Source of the DNA: an uncultured Xanthomonas sp.
GTDB taxonomy: Bacteria; Pseudomonadota; Gammaproteobacteria; Xanthomonadales; Xanthomonadaceae
DNA length: 64,000 nt
Direction: 5' to 3'
Assembly (NCBI GenBank): GCA_943912265.1
Contig: CALTTS010000006.1
Span: 75,489 to 139,488 of the forward strand
Numbering within the stretch: the stretch's first letter is position 1; each line of letters begins with the position of its first letter. Made by a program: the position numbers and the translations under genes. This document shows, piece by piece, positions 17,656-26,695 of the stretch. The notes under the pieces are model-generated. The model made no database searches. It saw nothing but the letters and a program-made list of their open reading frames with translations, and was not told the DNA's origin.

Positions 17656-18096
17656 ATGATTTCCCTGATCCAGCGCGTCACCCGGGCTTCGGTCGTGGTC
17701 GAGGACGAGACCGTGGGGGCCATCGAGGCCGGCCTGCTCGCGCTGGTCGGGCTGGAGCCGGGCGACGACGCGGCGAAGATCGAGCGGATGGCGACGAGGC
17801 TGCTCGGTTACCGCGTGTTCGCCGACGATGCCGGCAGGATGAACCGTTCGCTGGCGGACGTGGGCGGTGGCCTGCTGCTGGTCAGCCAGTTCACGCTGGC
17901 CGCCGACACCGGCTCGGGCATGCGGCCGAGTTTCGGCACGGCCATGTCCCCGGGCCAGGCTGAACGCGGTTTCAACCAGCTGGTCGCCCTGTGCCGGGCC
18001 CGCCATGCCGGGCGGGTGGAAACCGGCCGCTTCGGTGCCCATATGGTGGTGAGCCTGGTCAACGACGGGCCGGTCACCTTCCTGCTGCGGTCCTGA
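17656..18096 (+). CDS. dtd: D-aminoacyl-tRNA deacylase
   Basis: Hydrolyses D-aminoacyl-tRNAs and mischarged Gly-tRNA. 146 residues, start MISLIQRVTRASV at ATG 17656, with the two diagnostic motifs LLVSQFTLAAD and NDGPVTFLL (the Gly-cisPro motif). Length is standard. Divergent from the acyltransferase gene; rpoD follows after 106 bases with its own promoter. Confidence 0.95.
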   Translation: MISLIQRVTRASVVVEDETVGAIEAGLLALVGLEPGDDAAKIERMATRLLGYRVFADDAGRMNRSLADVGGGLLLVSQFTLAADTGSGMRPSFGTAMSPGQAERGFNQLVALCRARHAGRVETGRFGAHMVVSLVNDGPVTFLLRS

Positions 18097-18152
18097 ACCG
18101 CGGCGGGAGAGGGGCCTTGCGGGCCCGCGGCGGAACCACCGACGCCGCCGCC

Positions 18153-18161
18153 TGTTATAAT
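18153..18161 (+). promoter_or_regulatory. Extended -10 promoter for rpoD
   Basis: TGTTATAAT is a perfect TATAAT preceded by the TGn extension, 41 bases before the rpoD ATG. No recognisable -35 lies 17 bases upstream (GAACCA), consistent with an extended -10 promoter. Confidence 0.7.
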
Positions 18162-18202
18162 GCTAGGTTCCCCGTATTCCCTCAGCCGGTGGCGAGACAC
18201 GC

Positions 18203-20068
<1,866 letters not shown>

Positions 20069-20098
20069 CCGGTAAACGCCTCCGCGATGCCCGCCGGA

Positions 20099-20116
20099 GC
20101 CCGTCGCAGGACGGGC
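20099..20116 (+). terminator. rpoD terminator
   Basis: GCCCGTC-GCAG-GACGGGC, a perfect 7-bp stem 30 bases after the rpoD stop, followed by TTCGTGCATTCT. The T-content is modest. Confidence 0.55.
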
Positions 20117-20133
20117 TTCGTGCATTCTGCGGC

Positions 20134-20139
20134 TACAAT
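20134..20139 (+). promoter_or_regulatory. -10 element of the CAU tRNA gene
   Basis: TACAAT, 18 bases before the tRNA 5' end, followed by a G/C-rich discriminator as is usual for stable-RNA promoters. No clear -35. Confidence 0.45.
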
Positions 20140-20157
20140 GCCTGCCGCCCCGCGCAT

Positions 20158-20233
20158 GGGCCTATAGCTCAACGGTCAGAGCAGGGGACTCATAATCCCT
20201 TGGTTCCAGGTTCGAATCCTGGTGGGCCCACCA
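20158..20233 (+). tRNA. tRNA with CAU anticodon, probably tRNA-Ile2 (lysidine type)
   Basis: 76 bases including encoded CCA. Acceptor stem GGGCCTA/TGGGCCC (one wobble), D-arm GCTC/GAGC, anticodon stem GGGGA/TCCCT with loop CTCATAA, T-arm CCAGG-TTCGAAT-CCTGG, discriminator A. The ACTCATAAT...TTGGT context resembles E. coli ileX (minor tRNA-Ile, CAU modified to lysidine) more than elongator tRNA-Met, but the identity is inferred. Its 3' end is the apparent attachment site of the downstream island. Confidence 0.9.
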
Positions 20234-20346
20234 TCTACTGATCCGACCACGTCCAGATCAGTCCGAATATCCTAGCAAAGTGGCTGTGCTCCGTGGCTTT
20301 CGTGTCCAGCCGGGTCCGGTGGTGTGCACCCCCATCCAGCTGGAAC

Positions 20347-20409
20347 GTGAGTAACGGTGCGAGTAAGATGGCCGGAAGGTCTTCTCTTACTCACATATAG
20401 CTTACTCAC
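20347..20409. repeat. Four copies of a 9-bp motif upstream of the integrase
   Basis: GTGAGTAAC (20347) and GCGAGTAAG (20359) read on plus; CTTACTCAC (20386) and CTTACTCAC (20401) are the reverse complement. The paired, inverted arrangement just before the integrase ATG suits arm-type binding sites for the integrase or its excision factor, or an autoregulatory operator. It also lies over the likely int promoter. Confidence 0.7.
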
Positions 20410-20413
20410 AGCC

Positions 20414-21592
20414 ATGTTGACGGACACCAAGCTGCGCAGCCTCAAGCCTCAGGGCAAGGTCTATCGCCTCGCCGACGCCAATGGGCTGTGCGTCGAGGTG
20501 AGGCCTTCTGGAGCCAGGATCTGGCGCTATCGGTACCGGTTCGCCGGCAAGGCGAACATGCTGACCATCGGCGACTACCCGGCGGTTTCCCTTGCAGAAG
20601 CTCGCGCCGAGCGGGACAAGGCCCGGGCCCAGCTCAAGAAGGGCATGGACCCGGCCCTGGTGGTGAAGATCGAGCGGGCGGCGCAGGAGGAAGAGGCCGG
20701 CAATACCTTTGGCGCGCTTGCTGAGGAACTAGTGGCGCAACGGGCCAAGAAGCTGACCCCCGGCTCAGTCGTTCGGGAGCGCCGGATGCTGGAGCGCGAC
20801 CTGGGGAGCATCGCTGATCTGCCCGTTCGGAGCGTGACTGCGCCGATCCTGCTGAAGGCCCTCCGGAAGATCGAGGCCCGTGGAGCAGTTGAGACGGCAC
20901 ATCGGGCTCGCGCCGCCGCGGGCATGGTCTTTCGCTATGCCATCGCCACCGGCCGTGCAGAGAACAACCCCGCCCTGAGTCTTACCGGTGCGCTGACCCC
21001 TACGAAAACCAAGCACTTCTCCAGCCTGACGGAGCCGGGGGAGGTGGCGAAGCTTCTCAAGGCCATCTACGGCTACCAGGGGTCGCCGATCGTGTCCGCT
21101 GCGCTCAAGCTCTCGGCGCTCCTGTTCGTCAGGCCGGGCGAGCTCCGTGCGGCGCGCTGGGAGGATATCGATCTGGATGCTGCTGAGTGGCGTTACATCA
21201 CCAGCAAGACCCAGACCCAGCACATCGTTCCTCTGGCTGGCCAGGTCGTCGAGCTCCTGGAGGATGTCCGGCCCTATTCAAGGAAAAGCCAGTACGTCTT
21301 TCCCAGCGTGCGCAGCATCCAGAAGCCAATCAGTGAGAACACGATCAACGCTGCTCTACGGAACCTCGGGTTCGACGGCGAGATGATGACCGCTCATGGC
21401 TTTCGGGCCATGGCGCGAACCTTGCTGGACGAGGTGCTTGGGTTCAGGCCGGACTTCATCGAGCATCAGCTTGCCCATGCGGTGCGGGATCCGCTTGGGC
21501 GGGCGTACAACCGGACTACCCACCTGGGAGAGCGCAAGAAGATGATGCAGGCTTGGGCCAACTACCTGGACGAGCTAAGGCGTGGCACATAG
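20414..21592 (+). CDS. P4-type tyrosine integrase
   Basis: 392 residues. N-terminal DUF4102 domain (LTDTKLRSLKPQGKVYRLAD...GLCVEV, RYRYRFAGKANMLTIGDYP), core-binding domain, then the catalytic domain with Arg245 (RPGELRAARW), HGFR (His328, Arg331) and nucleophile Tyr365 (RAYNRTTH). ATG 20414 (MLTDTKLR) is the usual family start; longer upstream frames cross the 9-bp repeats. It lies 180 bases from the tRNA 3' end and reads away from it, the standard layout for tRNA-site integrases. The catalytic set is complete, so it could be active. Confidence 0.95.
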   Translation: MLTDTKLRSLKPQGKVYRLADANGLCVEVRPSGARIWRYRYRFAGKANMLTIGDYPAVSLAEARAERDKARAQLKKGMDPALVVKIERAAQEEEAGNTFGALAEELVAQRAKKLTPGSVVRERRMLERDLGSIADLPVRSVTAPILLKALRKIEARGAVETAHRARAAAGMVFRYAIATGRAENNPALSLTGALTPTKTKHFSSLTEPGEVAKLLKAIYGYQGSPIVSAALKLSALLFVRPGELRAARWEDIDLDAAEWRYITSKTQTQHIVPLAGQVVELLEDVRPYSRKSQYVFPSVRSIQKPISENTINAALRNLGFDGEMMTAHGFRAMARTLLDEVLGFRPDFIEHQLAHAVRDPLGRAYNRTTHLGERKKMMQAWANYLDELRRGT

Positions 21593-21734
21593 GCCTCGAT
21601 CCATGGATGAATTCATGCGTCGTCGCCAACTTTGCTCGGTGGGCGCGGATCTTGTCCGGTGCTTAGGCGGCCGCTTCCGACCCAAAGCGGACCTACGGTG
21701 GCGCGCGGGCGGCCTCTATCCTGCTCTGCTACAC

Positions 21735-22097
21735 GGAGGTTGGGCTGCCAGTCTTCGATATGTTTGCGGCAGCCGGGTTGAAGTGCGCAGATGCGATCAC
21801 GATCACTGGCGGCCGGGATACGACGGAGACGGAGCACGGCTTCGCCGTCCCCAAGGTGACGCTGGGGAGCCGCGTACCGGCGTTGCTGCATTCTGGAGAC
21901 CTCCGTATCCCTCGCGCGCCGCCCGACGCGGCTAAGAATCTCAAGTGAAATACACCGAGGCGGGCAACGCGACCTTCAATGCCCGAGAAAGAGAGCACGA
22001 CGACTTGGTGCCCGCCCTCGCCATCGCCATCGCGGTCTTTGAGCTCTCCGCTGCCGAATGCGCAATTCCAGAATCCATCCTGAACATGAGCATGTAG
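21735..22097 (+). pseudogene. Remnant of a phage terminase large subunit (C-terminal part)
   Basis: Two neighbouring frames together resemble the C-terminal nuclease end of phage terminase large subunits: VGLPVFDMFAAAGL...ITITGG...GFAVPKVTL...LLHSGDLRI (about 21741-21948), then after a one-base shift at 21945 VKYTEAGNATFNAREREHDD and LVPALAIAIAV to the TAG at 22097. The break falls inside the usual KVKYTEAG segment, and the first four-fifths of the gene is absent. Identification is from remembered family patterns; no search was run. Confidence 0.6.
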
Positions 22098-22102
22098 TTT
22101 CG

Positions 22103-22966
22103 CTATATCGCTTGAGTGCGAATTTGTCTGGAACCTAGGTCAACCCGTGCCTGCTGAAACGAAACATGAGCGTATGCGGCATCAGCAAGAATCTCGCGAA
22201 TTTCGGCAGCAACGCTTGGTGGCGTCCTTTCGCCCAAGATGACGGTAACGAGAGCATCTCTGGGGAAATTGACTAAGTGAATCGCCTCGGCGTCCGCTTC
22301 TTCTGGGAGTGGCACCAGAATTCTTTGCTCATTCTCGTAGCTCCAGTCACCGTGTTTTACGCAAAGCAGTTTGCCCCCATCAAGAGCGCTAATCGAAGAG
22401 TAGACCGGTAAGGGGTCGAAGTACTCGACTGGACGAAGATGGAAGAATTCGTCCGAACTGCTGCGCCTTCGATCGAAGAAAGGATGCCCCTCATCGAACC
22501 CAAGCGCAAACCCCTTGTGACTGTCGGCGTAGTGCGCCCACATCAACTGCTGCGCGGGGTCCCCAGAAAAACTCACGATTCCGACGATGCATCCCAACTT
22601 GCTGTGCATTAGGTCTCTGAGATGCTCTGTAAGCGCGGGCATATGATCGTCAAAGAAACGATCAAGCTCCAGACCGAGAAGTCGCTCAACCTGCTCCCGG
22701 ACGCCGTCCGCGCTAATAAACTGAATGAATAGCTCCGGTGAGATAGGGGGCTTCTTATCAGCCGGGAGTGCGGCGAAGGCTTTTTTTAGTTCATCTACGA
22801 GCACGCCCCTGTCCCGCATGCGCTCATGCAGCTCGTGCCGCTGAATTGCGGCCTCAAAGAAGGGCTTGATCTCGAATGGGTCATTCAGCGCATTAGCCTG
22901 AGTGGCGCGCAAAGTCGCATTCCCAAGCGCCGATACCCGCGCCGGACTCAAGTACTTGTAGATCAT
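22103..22966 (-). CDS. DUF2971 domain protein, third gene of the CBASS operon
   Basis: 287 residues, cytoplasmic. DUF2971 features: MIYKYLSPARVSAL start, LNDPFEIKP near residue 30, QLMWAHYADSHKGFALGFD near 145, and a late YENEQRILVPL stretch. Function of the family is unknown; members recur in defence islands. ATG 22966 has GGGGA 8 bases upstream and lies 13 bases after the Cap15-like stop. An in-frame start at 23014 overlaps that gene and lacks family residues. Same strand and spacing as the two CBASS genes suggests co-transcription. Confidence 0.8.
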   Translation of the reverse strand: MIYKYLSPARVSALGNATLRATQANALNDPFEIKPFFEAAIQRHELHERMRDRGVLVDELKKAFAALPADKKPPISPELFIQFISADGVREQVERLLGLELDRFFDDHMPALTEHLRDLMHSKLGCIVGIVSFSGDPAQQLMWAHYADSHKGFALGFDEGHPFFDRRRSSSDEFFHLRPVEYFDPLPVYSSISALDGGKLLCVKHGDWSYENEQRILVPLPEEADAEAIHLVNFPRDALVTVILGERTPPSVAAEIREILADAAYAHVSFQQARVDLGSRQIRTQAI

Positions 22967-22979
22967 CGCGAATCCCCAA

Positions 22980-23630
22980 TCACGCCGCCGAACCCTCAAA
23001 CGCAGCAACGGCATCTACAAATCTAGTCTTGTGCGCGGTAATGCGTCGACTCAAAAGCAAAGACCCTTTCGTAAGACGGTCCGTGAAATACTCACCAGTC
23101 ATCGTGACTGGTCGAAGTTTCTGCGATCCATGCGTATCAAGAACAATAGATCCAAAGTGCATTTCGCTTCGATGCGCGCGCAGGTGAACATTTGGCTTGT
23201 TGGAGTAAACCCCAAAGACCTGATATCCGTCCTCGCTCGGAGACTTGGCCACGGCATGCGCGATGAGCCAGGATTCCGACTCCGGGGTCATCAAATGCAA
23301 CTGGAGCTTAGAGAAAGTCTGCGTAACGCCCATGTAGCAGGTAATGGGCGGAATCCTGATTTTTGTGGAGGGATCTACGTAGCTTGATTGCAGCTCGACA
23401 AGCCAAGTCCCTCGCAGGTCCGGGCGGCAGAAGAGCCAGCCGTGCAGCCAGCGCTGCCGCCACAGAACATGCTCAACAGCAAGCGCAACCAAGCCCAGAA
23501 AGCCGACAACAATGCTGAAGGGCGCGGCGTGCTCAAGGGAAATGGGCGTGCCCTGAATGAGGAGGACGGCGGCCCAGACGACTACCGCGAGCAACAAGAC
23601 AAGGATGATGTGCAGGCGTGTCACGGTCAC
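22980..23630 (-). CDS. cap15: Cap15-like CBASS effector (2 TM helices plus beta-barrel)
   Basis: 216 residues. Two N-terminal TM helices (about 8-26, IILVLLLAVVVWAAVLLI; about 37-56) are followed by a soluble beta-rich domain starting PDLRGTWLVELQSS and continuing with MGVTQTFSKLQLHL. This is the layout of Cap15, the membrane effector that binds cyclic dinucleotides from the CD-NTase and oligomerises to disrupt the inner membrane. GTG start at 23630 overlaps the CD-NTase stop (GTGA), so the pair is translationally coupled. Family assignment is by layout and the GTW motif; the nucleotide sensed is unknown. Confidence 0.75.
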   Translation of the reverse strand: MTVTRLHIILVLLLAVVVWAAVLLIQGTPISLEHAAPFSIVVGFLGLVALAVEHVLWRQRWLHGWLFCRPDLRGTWLVELQSSYVDPSTKIRIPPITCYMGVTQTFSKLQLHLMTPESESWLIAHAVAKSPSEDGYQVFGVYSNKPNVHLRAHRSEMHFGSIVLDTHGSQKLRPVTMTGEYFTDRLTKGSLLLSRRITAHKTRFVDAVAAFEGSAA

Positions 23631-24541
23631 GGCGTGATACCGATATAAGACCAGGCGTCGAGCAGGAACTTGTTCGCATTAGCCCGCTTGCCTGCAGGCT
23701 GACCGAGGAAGATGTACTTCAACTGGCTAACTTCGCGCCAGTATTGGCACGCGGCATCTTCACGCGTATTCGACCACAAATAACAAAGCACGGCGCGCAC
23801 GCATTTTTCCCACGTATCGTGAGCGAAATGCTCGTTCGGGGCGTTGTACACCAAGCACTCGACCAGAAACCCCTTCATATCCTTAGCCGACGCGCTCCCC
23901 TCCCCCTCCATGACATAGCGCAATTTCCGCAGAATCCGCACGACGCCCTTGTACGCCCTGCGCGTTGCGTCGTTCTTGCTGACGGCGTGTTCGTAATGTT
24001 GGCGAGGCCAGTGCGAGTACAACTGCTCAGGCCAATTGATAATGCGTCCGCCGCTGTCCGGGCGAAGCTCGACCCCGCAAAGAAAAGAGCCATCTGTGCT
24101 GTAGCGCCGATGTTCAAACAGCGGCACCACGTCGGCATCCACCCGATACGTGTTGGCGTGCACGTCGAATGCCTTGTCCTCCCAAGTTACCCCCGATGCA
24201 CCGAAGCGCGCGACGAGCGCCCCGTAGATCTGCCTTTTGAATTCTTGGACGGTGTACGCGGAGTCGCTGTTTCCGAACGTTTCCTTGCTAGTTCCTTGTG
24301 GGTACTCAGGGTAGAACGCGCTCCCCGTGTACAACACACCGATGTCAACGTCGCTGTCCTGCATTACGTTGACGCGATTCCGATAAGAGCCTTGGACGAA
24401 GACCCGCGTGGTACTTTTCAGTTGAGCGTCCGCATCTAGGGCATCTCGAATACCCTTGATGGCGTTCTGTATCCGCGTTTCTTCAGTATCGCTAGGCGGT
24501 TGCGCCCACTGCGAGAACTTGGCTTCCCACTCTCCAGCCAT
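23627..24541 (-). CDS. CD-NTase (cGAS/DncV-like nucleotidyltransferase), CBASS sensor
   Basis: 304 residues. The nucleotidyltransferase signature is complete: QGSYRNRVNVM (Gly51-Ser52), DSDVDIGVL with the metal-binding Asp64 and Asp66, and the third Asp137 in RVDADVVPL. In CBASS such enzymes make cyclic di- or trinucleotides on infection and activate the adjacent effector. ATG 24541 has AAGGAAGG ideally placed; a longer in-frame GTG start at 24595 lacks this. No E1/E2 or HORMA/TRIP13 genes flank it, so this would be a minimal (type I) system. The product nucleotide cannot be read from sequence. Confidence 0.9.
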   Translation of the reverse strand: MAGEWEAKFSQWAQPPSDTEETRIQNAIKGIRDALDADAQLKSTTRVFVQGSYRNRVNVMQDSDVDIGVLYTGSAFYPEYPQGTSKETFGNSDSAYTVQEFKRQIYGALVARFGASGVTWEDKAFDVHANTYRVDADVVPLFEHRRYSTDGSFLCGVELRPDSGGRIINWPEQLYSHWPRQHYEHAVSKNDATRRAYKGVVRILRKLRYVMEGEGSASAKDMKGFLVECLVYNAPNEHFAHDTWEKCVRAVLCYLWSNTREDAACQYWREVSQLKYIFLGQPAGKRANANKFLLDAWSYIGITP

Positions 24542-24867
24542 GCGTGCCTTCCTTTTTGTTATTGGTAGGCCAGCGTCAGTCGCCCCTGACGCCACACGGC
24601 CAGAACGAAACTGGGGATGGCTAGATACAAATCAAGGGTGGGCGAGAACAATAGGGCTTGCTCCTAGCATGCCTCCCTTCAGTCTCAGGTTCTGCGACTT
24701 TGTCTGGAGTCTAGCCGGGCGACCTGCGAGTGCGCGACCGTGTTGAGACGTGGTTGCACAGGTCGGCCACAGTCGGTCGGACCATAGGAAGGCGCTAGTC
24801 GGGCAATTAGCGCATACGAAAAGCCCGGCAGTGGCGTGAACCATTACAGGCCTTAAAGTTCAAATTG

Positions 24868-24914
24868 TGGCCGGGGAAGGAATCGAACCCCAGACGCGGG
24901 GATTTTCAACCCCT
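24868..24914 (-). other. 3' fragment of tRNA-Phe, possible att site
   Basis: Read on minus, the bases match the anticodon loop (TTGAAAA), 3' anticodon stem, variable region, T-arm (GGGGTTCGATTCC) and 3' acceptor strand of tRNA-Phe (GAA), ending CCCCGGCCA then CAA instead of CCA. Everything 5' of the anticodon loop is missing. Such 3' halves are left as one end of elements integrated into tRNA genes. Confidence 0.75.
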
Positions 24915-24922
24915 ATGGCAAC

Positions 24923-24967
24923 TATGAGATGTCCGCTTTTGGCCGAGAGCGGACGCACCATCTCATA
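24923..24967. repeat. Long imperfect stem-loop beside the tRNA-Phe fragment
   Basis: Inverted arms TATGAGATG-TCCGCT and AGCGGA-(CGCAC)-CATCTCATA enclose a TTTGGCCGAG-containing loop: 15 paired bases with a 5-base bulge. It starts 9 bases from the fragment. It could be a recombination or transcription-termination structure; role unknown. The rest of 24596-25283 holds no gene I can support. Confidence 0.6.
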
Positions 24968-25283
24968 CTTCCGGGCTTTTGGGGCCTTTTCTGGCTCATG
25001 GGAACTGACTCACTGGCGATTTCGTCCGAGCGTGAGTGGATAATGCGCAAAGAGTCGATCTAAAAAAATCTCAGCCACATATCACCTCGTTGAAGCCAGT
25101 AGGGTCTGGCTTTGCGCAAGGGCACAGCGCTCCTTGTGCACCTTGAAGATGGATTCCTTATGAGTGACAGGTCCGAGGCGGTCTACTGCGTTCTTGTAGT
25201 AGTCGCGGCGGCTCTGGTGAGCGTCGCCAGATGCGTCAGCTGCAAACGCCCAAGATTTCCGTAATCCAACCCGCGACAGACCA

Positions 25284-25309
25284 CAAGGCCCGGCATTCGC
25301 CGGGCCTTG
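25284..25309 (+). terminator. Hairpin upstream of the DUF932 gene
   Basis: Perfect 11-bp stem CAAGGCCCGGC/GCCGGGCCTTG with loop ATTC, followed by TGCGTTTATG, ending 33 bases before the DUF932 ATG. It resembles the hairpins before the YqaJ and RadC-like genes. Confidence 0.55.
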
Positions 25310-25341
25310 TGCGTTTATGCCCAAGAGTTAGGAGAAGAAAG

Positions 25342-26298
25342 ATGCACCTGGTTGAAACAATGGCCTATGCCGGCGAGCGGCCGTGGCACGGGCTAGGCAA
25401 CAAGCTGGCGCCGCAACAGCCCATCGAGGTCTGGAAGCGAGAGGCAGGGATGGACTGGTCGATCGAAGAGTCCGAAGTCCGCTACGTGGTCGGCAAGAAC
25501 GGGATTGGGGCTATCAACGCTTTCCCGGAACAGAAGGTCCTGTACCGGTCAGACACGCAAGCCCCGCTGTCGGTCGTCTCCAAGCGCTACAAGGTCGTCC
25601 AGCCGGGGGAGATTCTGGAGTTCTATCGCGACCTGACCGAGGTCGGCGGCTTTGAGCTGGAAACGGCCGGCGTACTGCGCGAAGGCCGTAAGTTCTGGGC
25701 CTTGGCCAGGACAGGGCAGAGCACGGTGCTCAAGCGGAAGGACCGCGTCGAAGGCTACCTGCTGCTGGCCACGGCCTGTGATGGGACGCTGGCCACCACA
25801 GCCCAGTTCACCTCGGTTCGGGTCGTGTGCAACAACACCTTGGCCATCGCACTGGGCAGCAATGCGGGCGTCGTGAAGGTGCCGCACCGCAGTCAGTTCG
25901 ACCCCGACGTGGTGAAGCGTCAGCTGGGCATCACCGTATCGACCTGGGATTCGTTTGTGGCCCAGATGAGGGCGCTGGTTGAGACCCCGGTAGACCCGGA
26001 CTCGGTGGATGGACTCCTGCGCCGGGTGTTGACGTACCCCAACCCGGACGGGCAGGGAGTCGCGGTCAACGAGCAGGCCTTCACGGTCGCCCGTGCGCTG
26101 TACGACGGCGCGGGCAGGGGGTCGGAGCTGTCAACGGCCAAGGGGACAGCCTGGGGCGTCCTGAGCAGCGTGACGGAGTTCGTTGACCACCACCGGCGTG
26201 CTAGGAGCGACGACCACCGCAGGGATGCGGCATGGTTCGGGGCGGGCGCCCAGATCAAGCAACGGGCCTGGGACGAAGCCATAAAGCTGGTGGCCTGA
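25342..26298 (+). CDS. DUF932 (phage/plasmid-like) protein
   Basis: 318 residues. It begins MHLVETMAYAGERPWHGLG, the conserved N-terminus of the DUF932/TIGR03299 phage-plasmid family, and contains PLSVVSKRYKVVQPGE and RVVCNNTLAIAL, further family hallmarks. Function unknown; homologs occur on plasmids, ICEs and phages, often beside recombination genes. GGAG lies 9 bases upstream of ATG 25342. It leads the 25.3-29.4 kb plus-strand module. Confidence 0.9.
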   Translation: MHLVETMAYAGERPWHGLGNKLAPQQPIEVWKREAGMDWSIEESEVRYVVGKNGIGAINAFPEQKVLYRSDTQAPLSVVSKRYKVVQPGEILEFYRDLTEVGGFELETAGVLREGRKFWALARTGQSTVLKRKDRVEGYLLLATACDGTLATTAQFTSVRVVCNNTLAIALGSNAGVVKVPHRSQFDPDVVKRQLGITVSTWDSFVAQMRALVETPVDPDSVDGLLRRVLTYPNPDGQGVAVNEQAFTVARALYDGAGRGSELSTAKGTAWGVLSSVTEFVDHHRRARSDDHRRDAAWFGAGAQIKQRAWDEAIKLVA

Positions 26299-26301
26299 GC
26301 G

Positions 26302-26619
26302 ATGGACGTCGATCAGCTCGACGTTGCGTACATCGCCATAGGGGCCAAGCAAGCACTGGACAAGAGTGGGGCTCCGTACGCGAAGGTCCCGTTCCAAGGG
26401 GAGTTGGGCTACGTCCAAGCATGCATCGATCAGGCTGAGCTTCTGACTCGGGCCTGGCGCGCATGTAGTGAGGTGTTCCCCGGCGTCTGGTGCTACGAGG
26501 TGGCCGAGCCCTTCGGCGTGGCCTTCGGCAAGCACCTCCTGGCCGGAGGTGGTCCTGAGAGCGCTCAGAGCATCCTCAACGGAGTGCTGGCCTCAGCGAT
26601 GGCGACAACTCCGGTGTAG
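26302..26619 (+). CDS. Small hypothetical protein after DUF932
   Basis: 105 residues with start 3 bases after the DUF932 stop, so probably translationally coupled. No known family recognised. Sequence is mixed, with one Trp-Cys-Tyr segment (GVWCYEVAEPFGVAFG) and no TM helix or signal peptide. Codon use and position support a real gene. Confidence 0.65.
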   Translation: MDVDQLDVAYIAIGAKQALDKSGAPYAKVPFQGELGYVQACIDQAELLTRAWRACSEVFPGVWCYEVAEPFGVAFGKHLLAGGGPESAQSILNGVLASAMATTPV

Positions 26620-26643
26620 GTTCCGTCTCTGTAAAAGCAACCC

Positions 26644-26677
26644 AGAAGCCCGGCCTCCCCACGGAGGCCGGGCTTCT
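26644..26677 (+). terminator. Strong hairpin upstream of the YqaJ gene
   Basis: Perfect 15-bp stem AGAAGCCCGGCCTCC/GGAGGCCGGGCTTCT, loop CCAC, then TCTATT. It ends the DUF932 pair's transcript and lies 18 bases before the next start, right next to its ribosome-binding site. Confidence 0.7.
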
Positions 26678-26695
26678 TCTATTGGAGGATTGGAA

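Noticed and set aside
21582..21935. 117-codon frame after the integrase
   Set aside because: Overlaps the terminase remnant in the wrong frame and has no family features.
22103..24541. Type II/III CBASS
   Set aside because: No E1/E2-JAB, HORMA or TRIP13-like genes next to the CD-NTase.
25082..25324. Minus-strand 80-codon frame before the DUF932 gene
   Set aside because: The part from about 25260 down looks faintly protein-like (DYYKNAVDRLGPVTHKES), perhaps a gene fragment, but it crosses the 25284 hairpin, lacks a ribosome-binding site and matches nothing I know.
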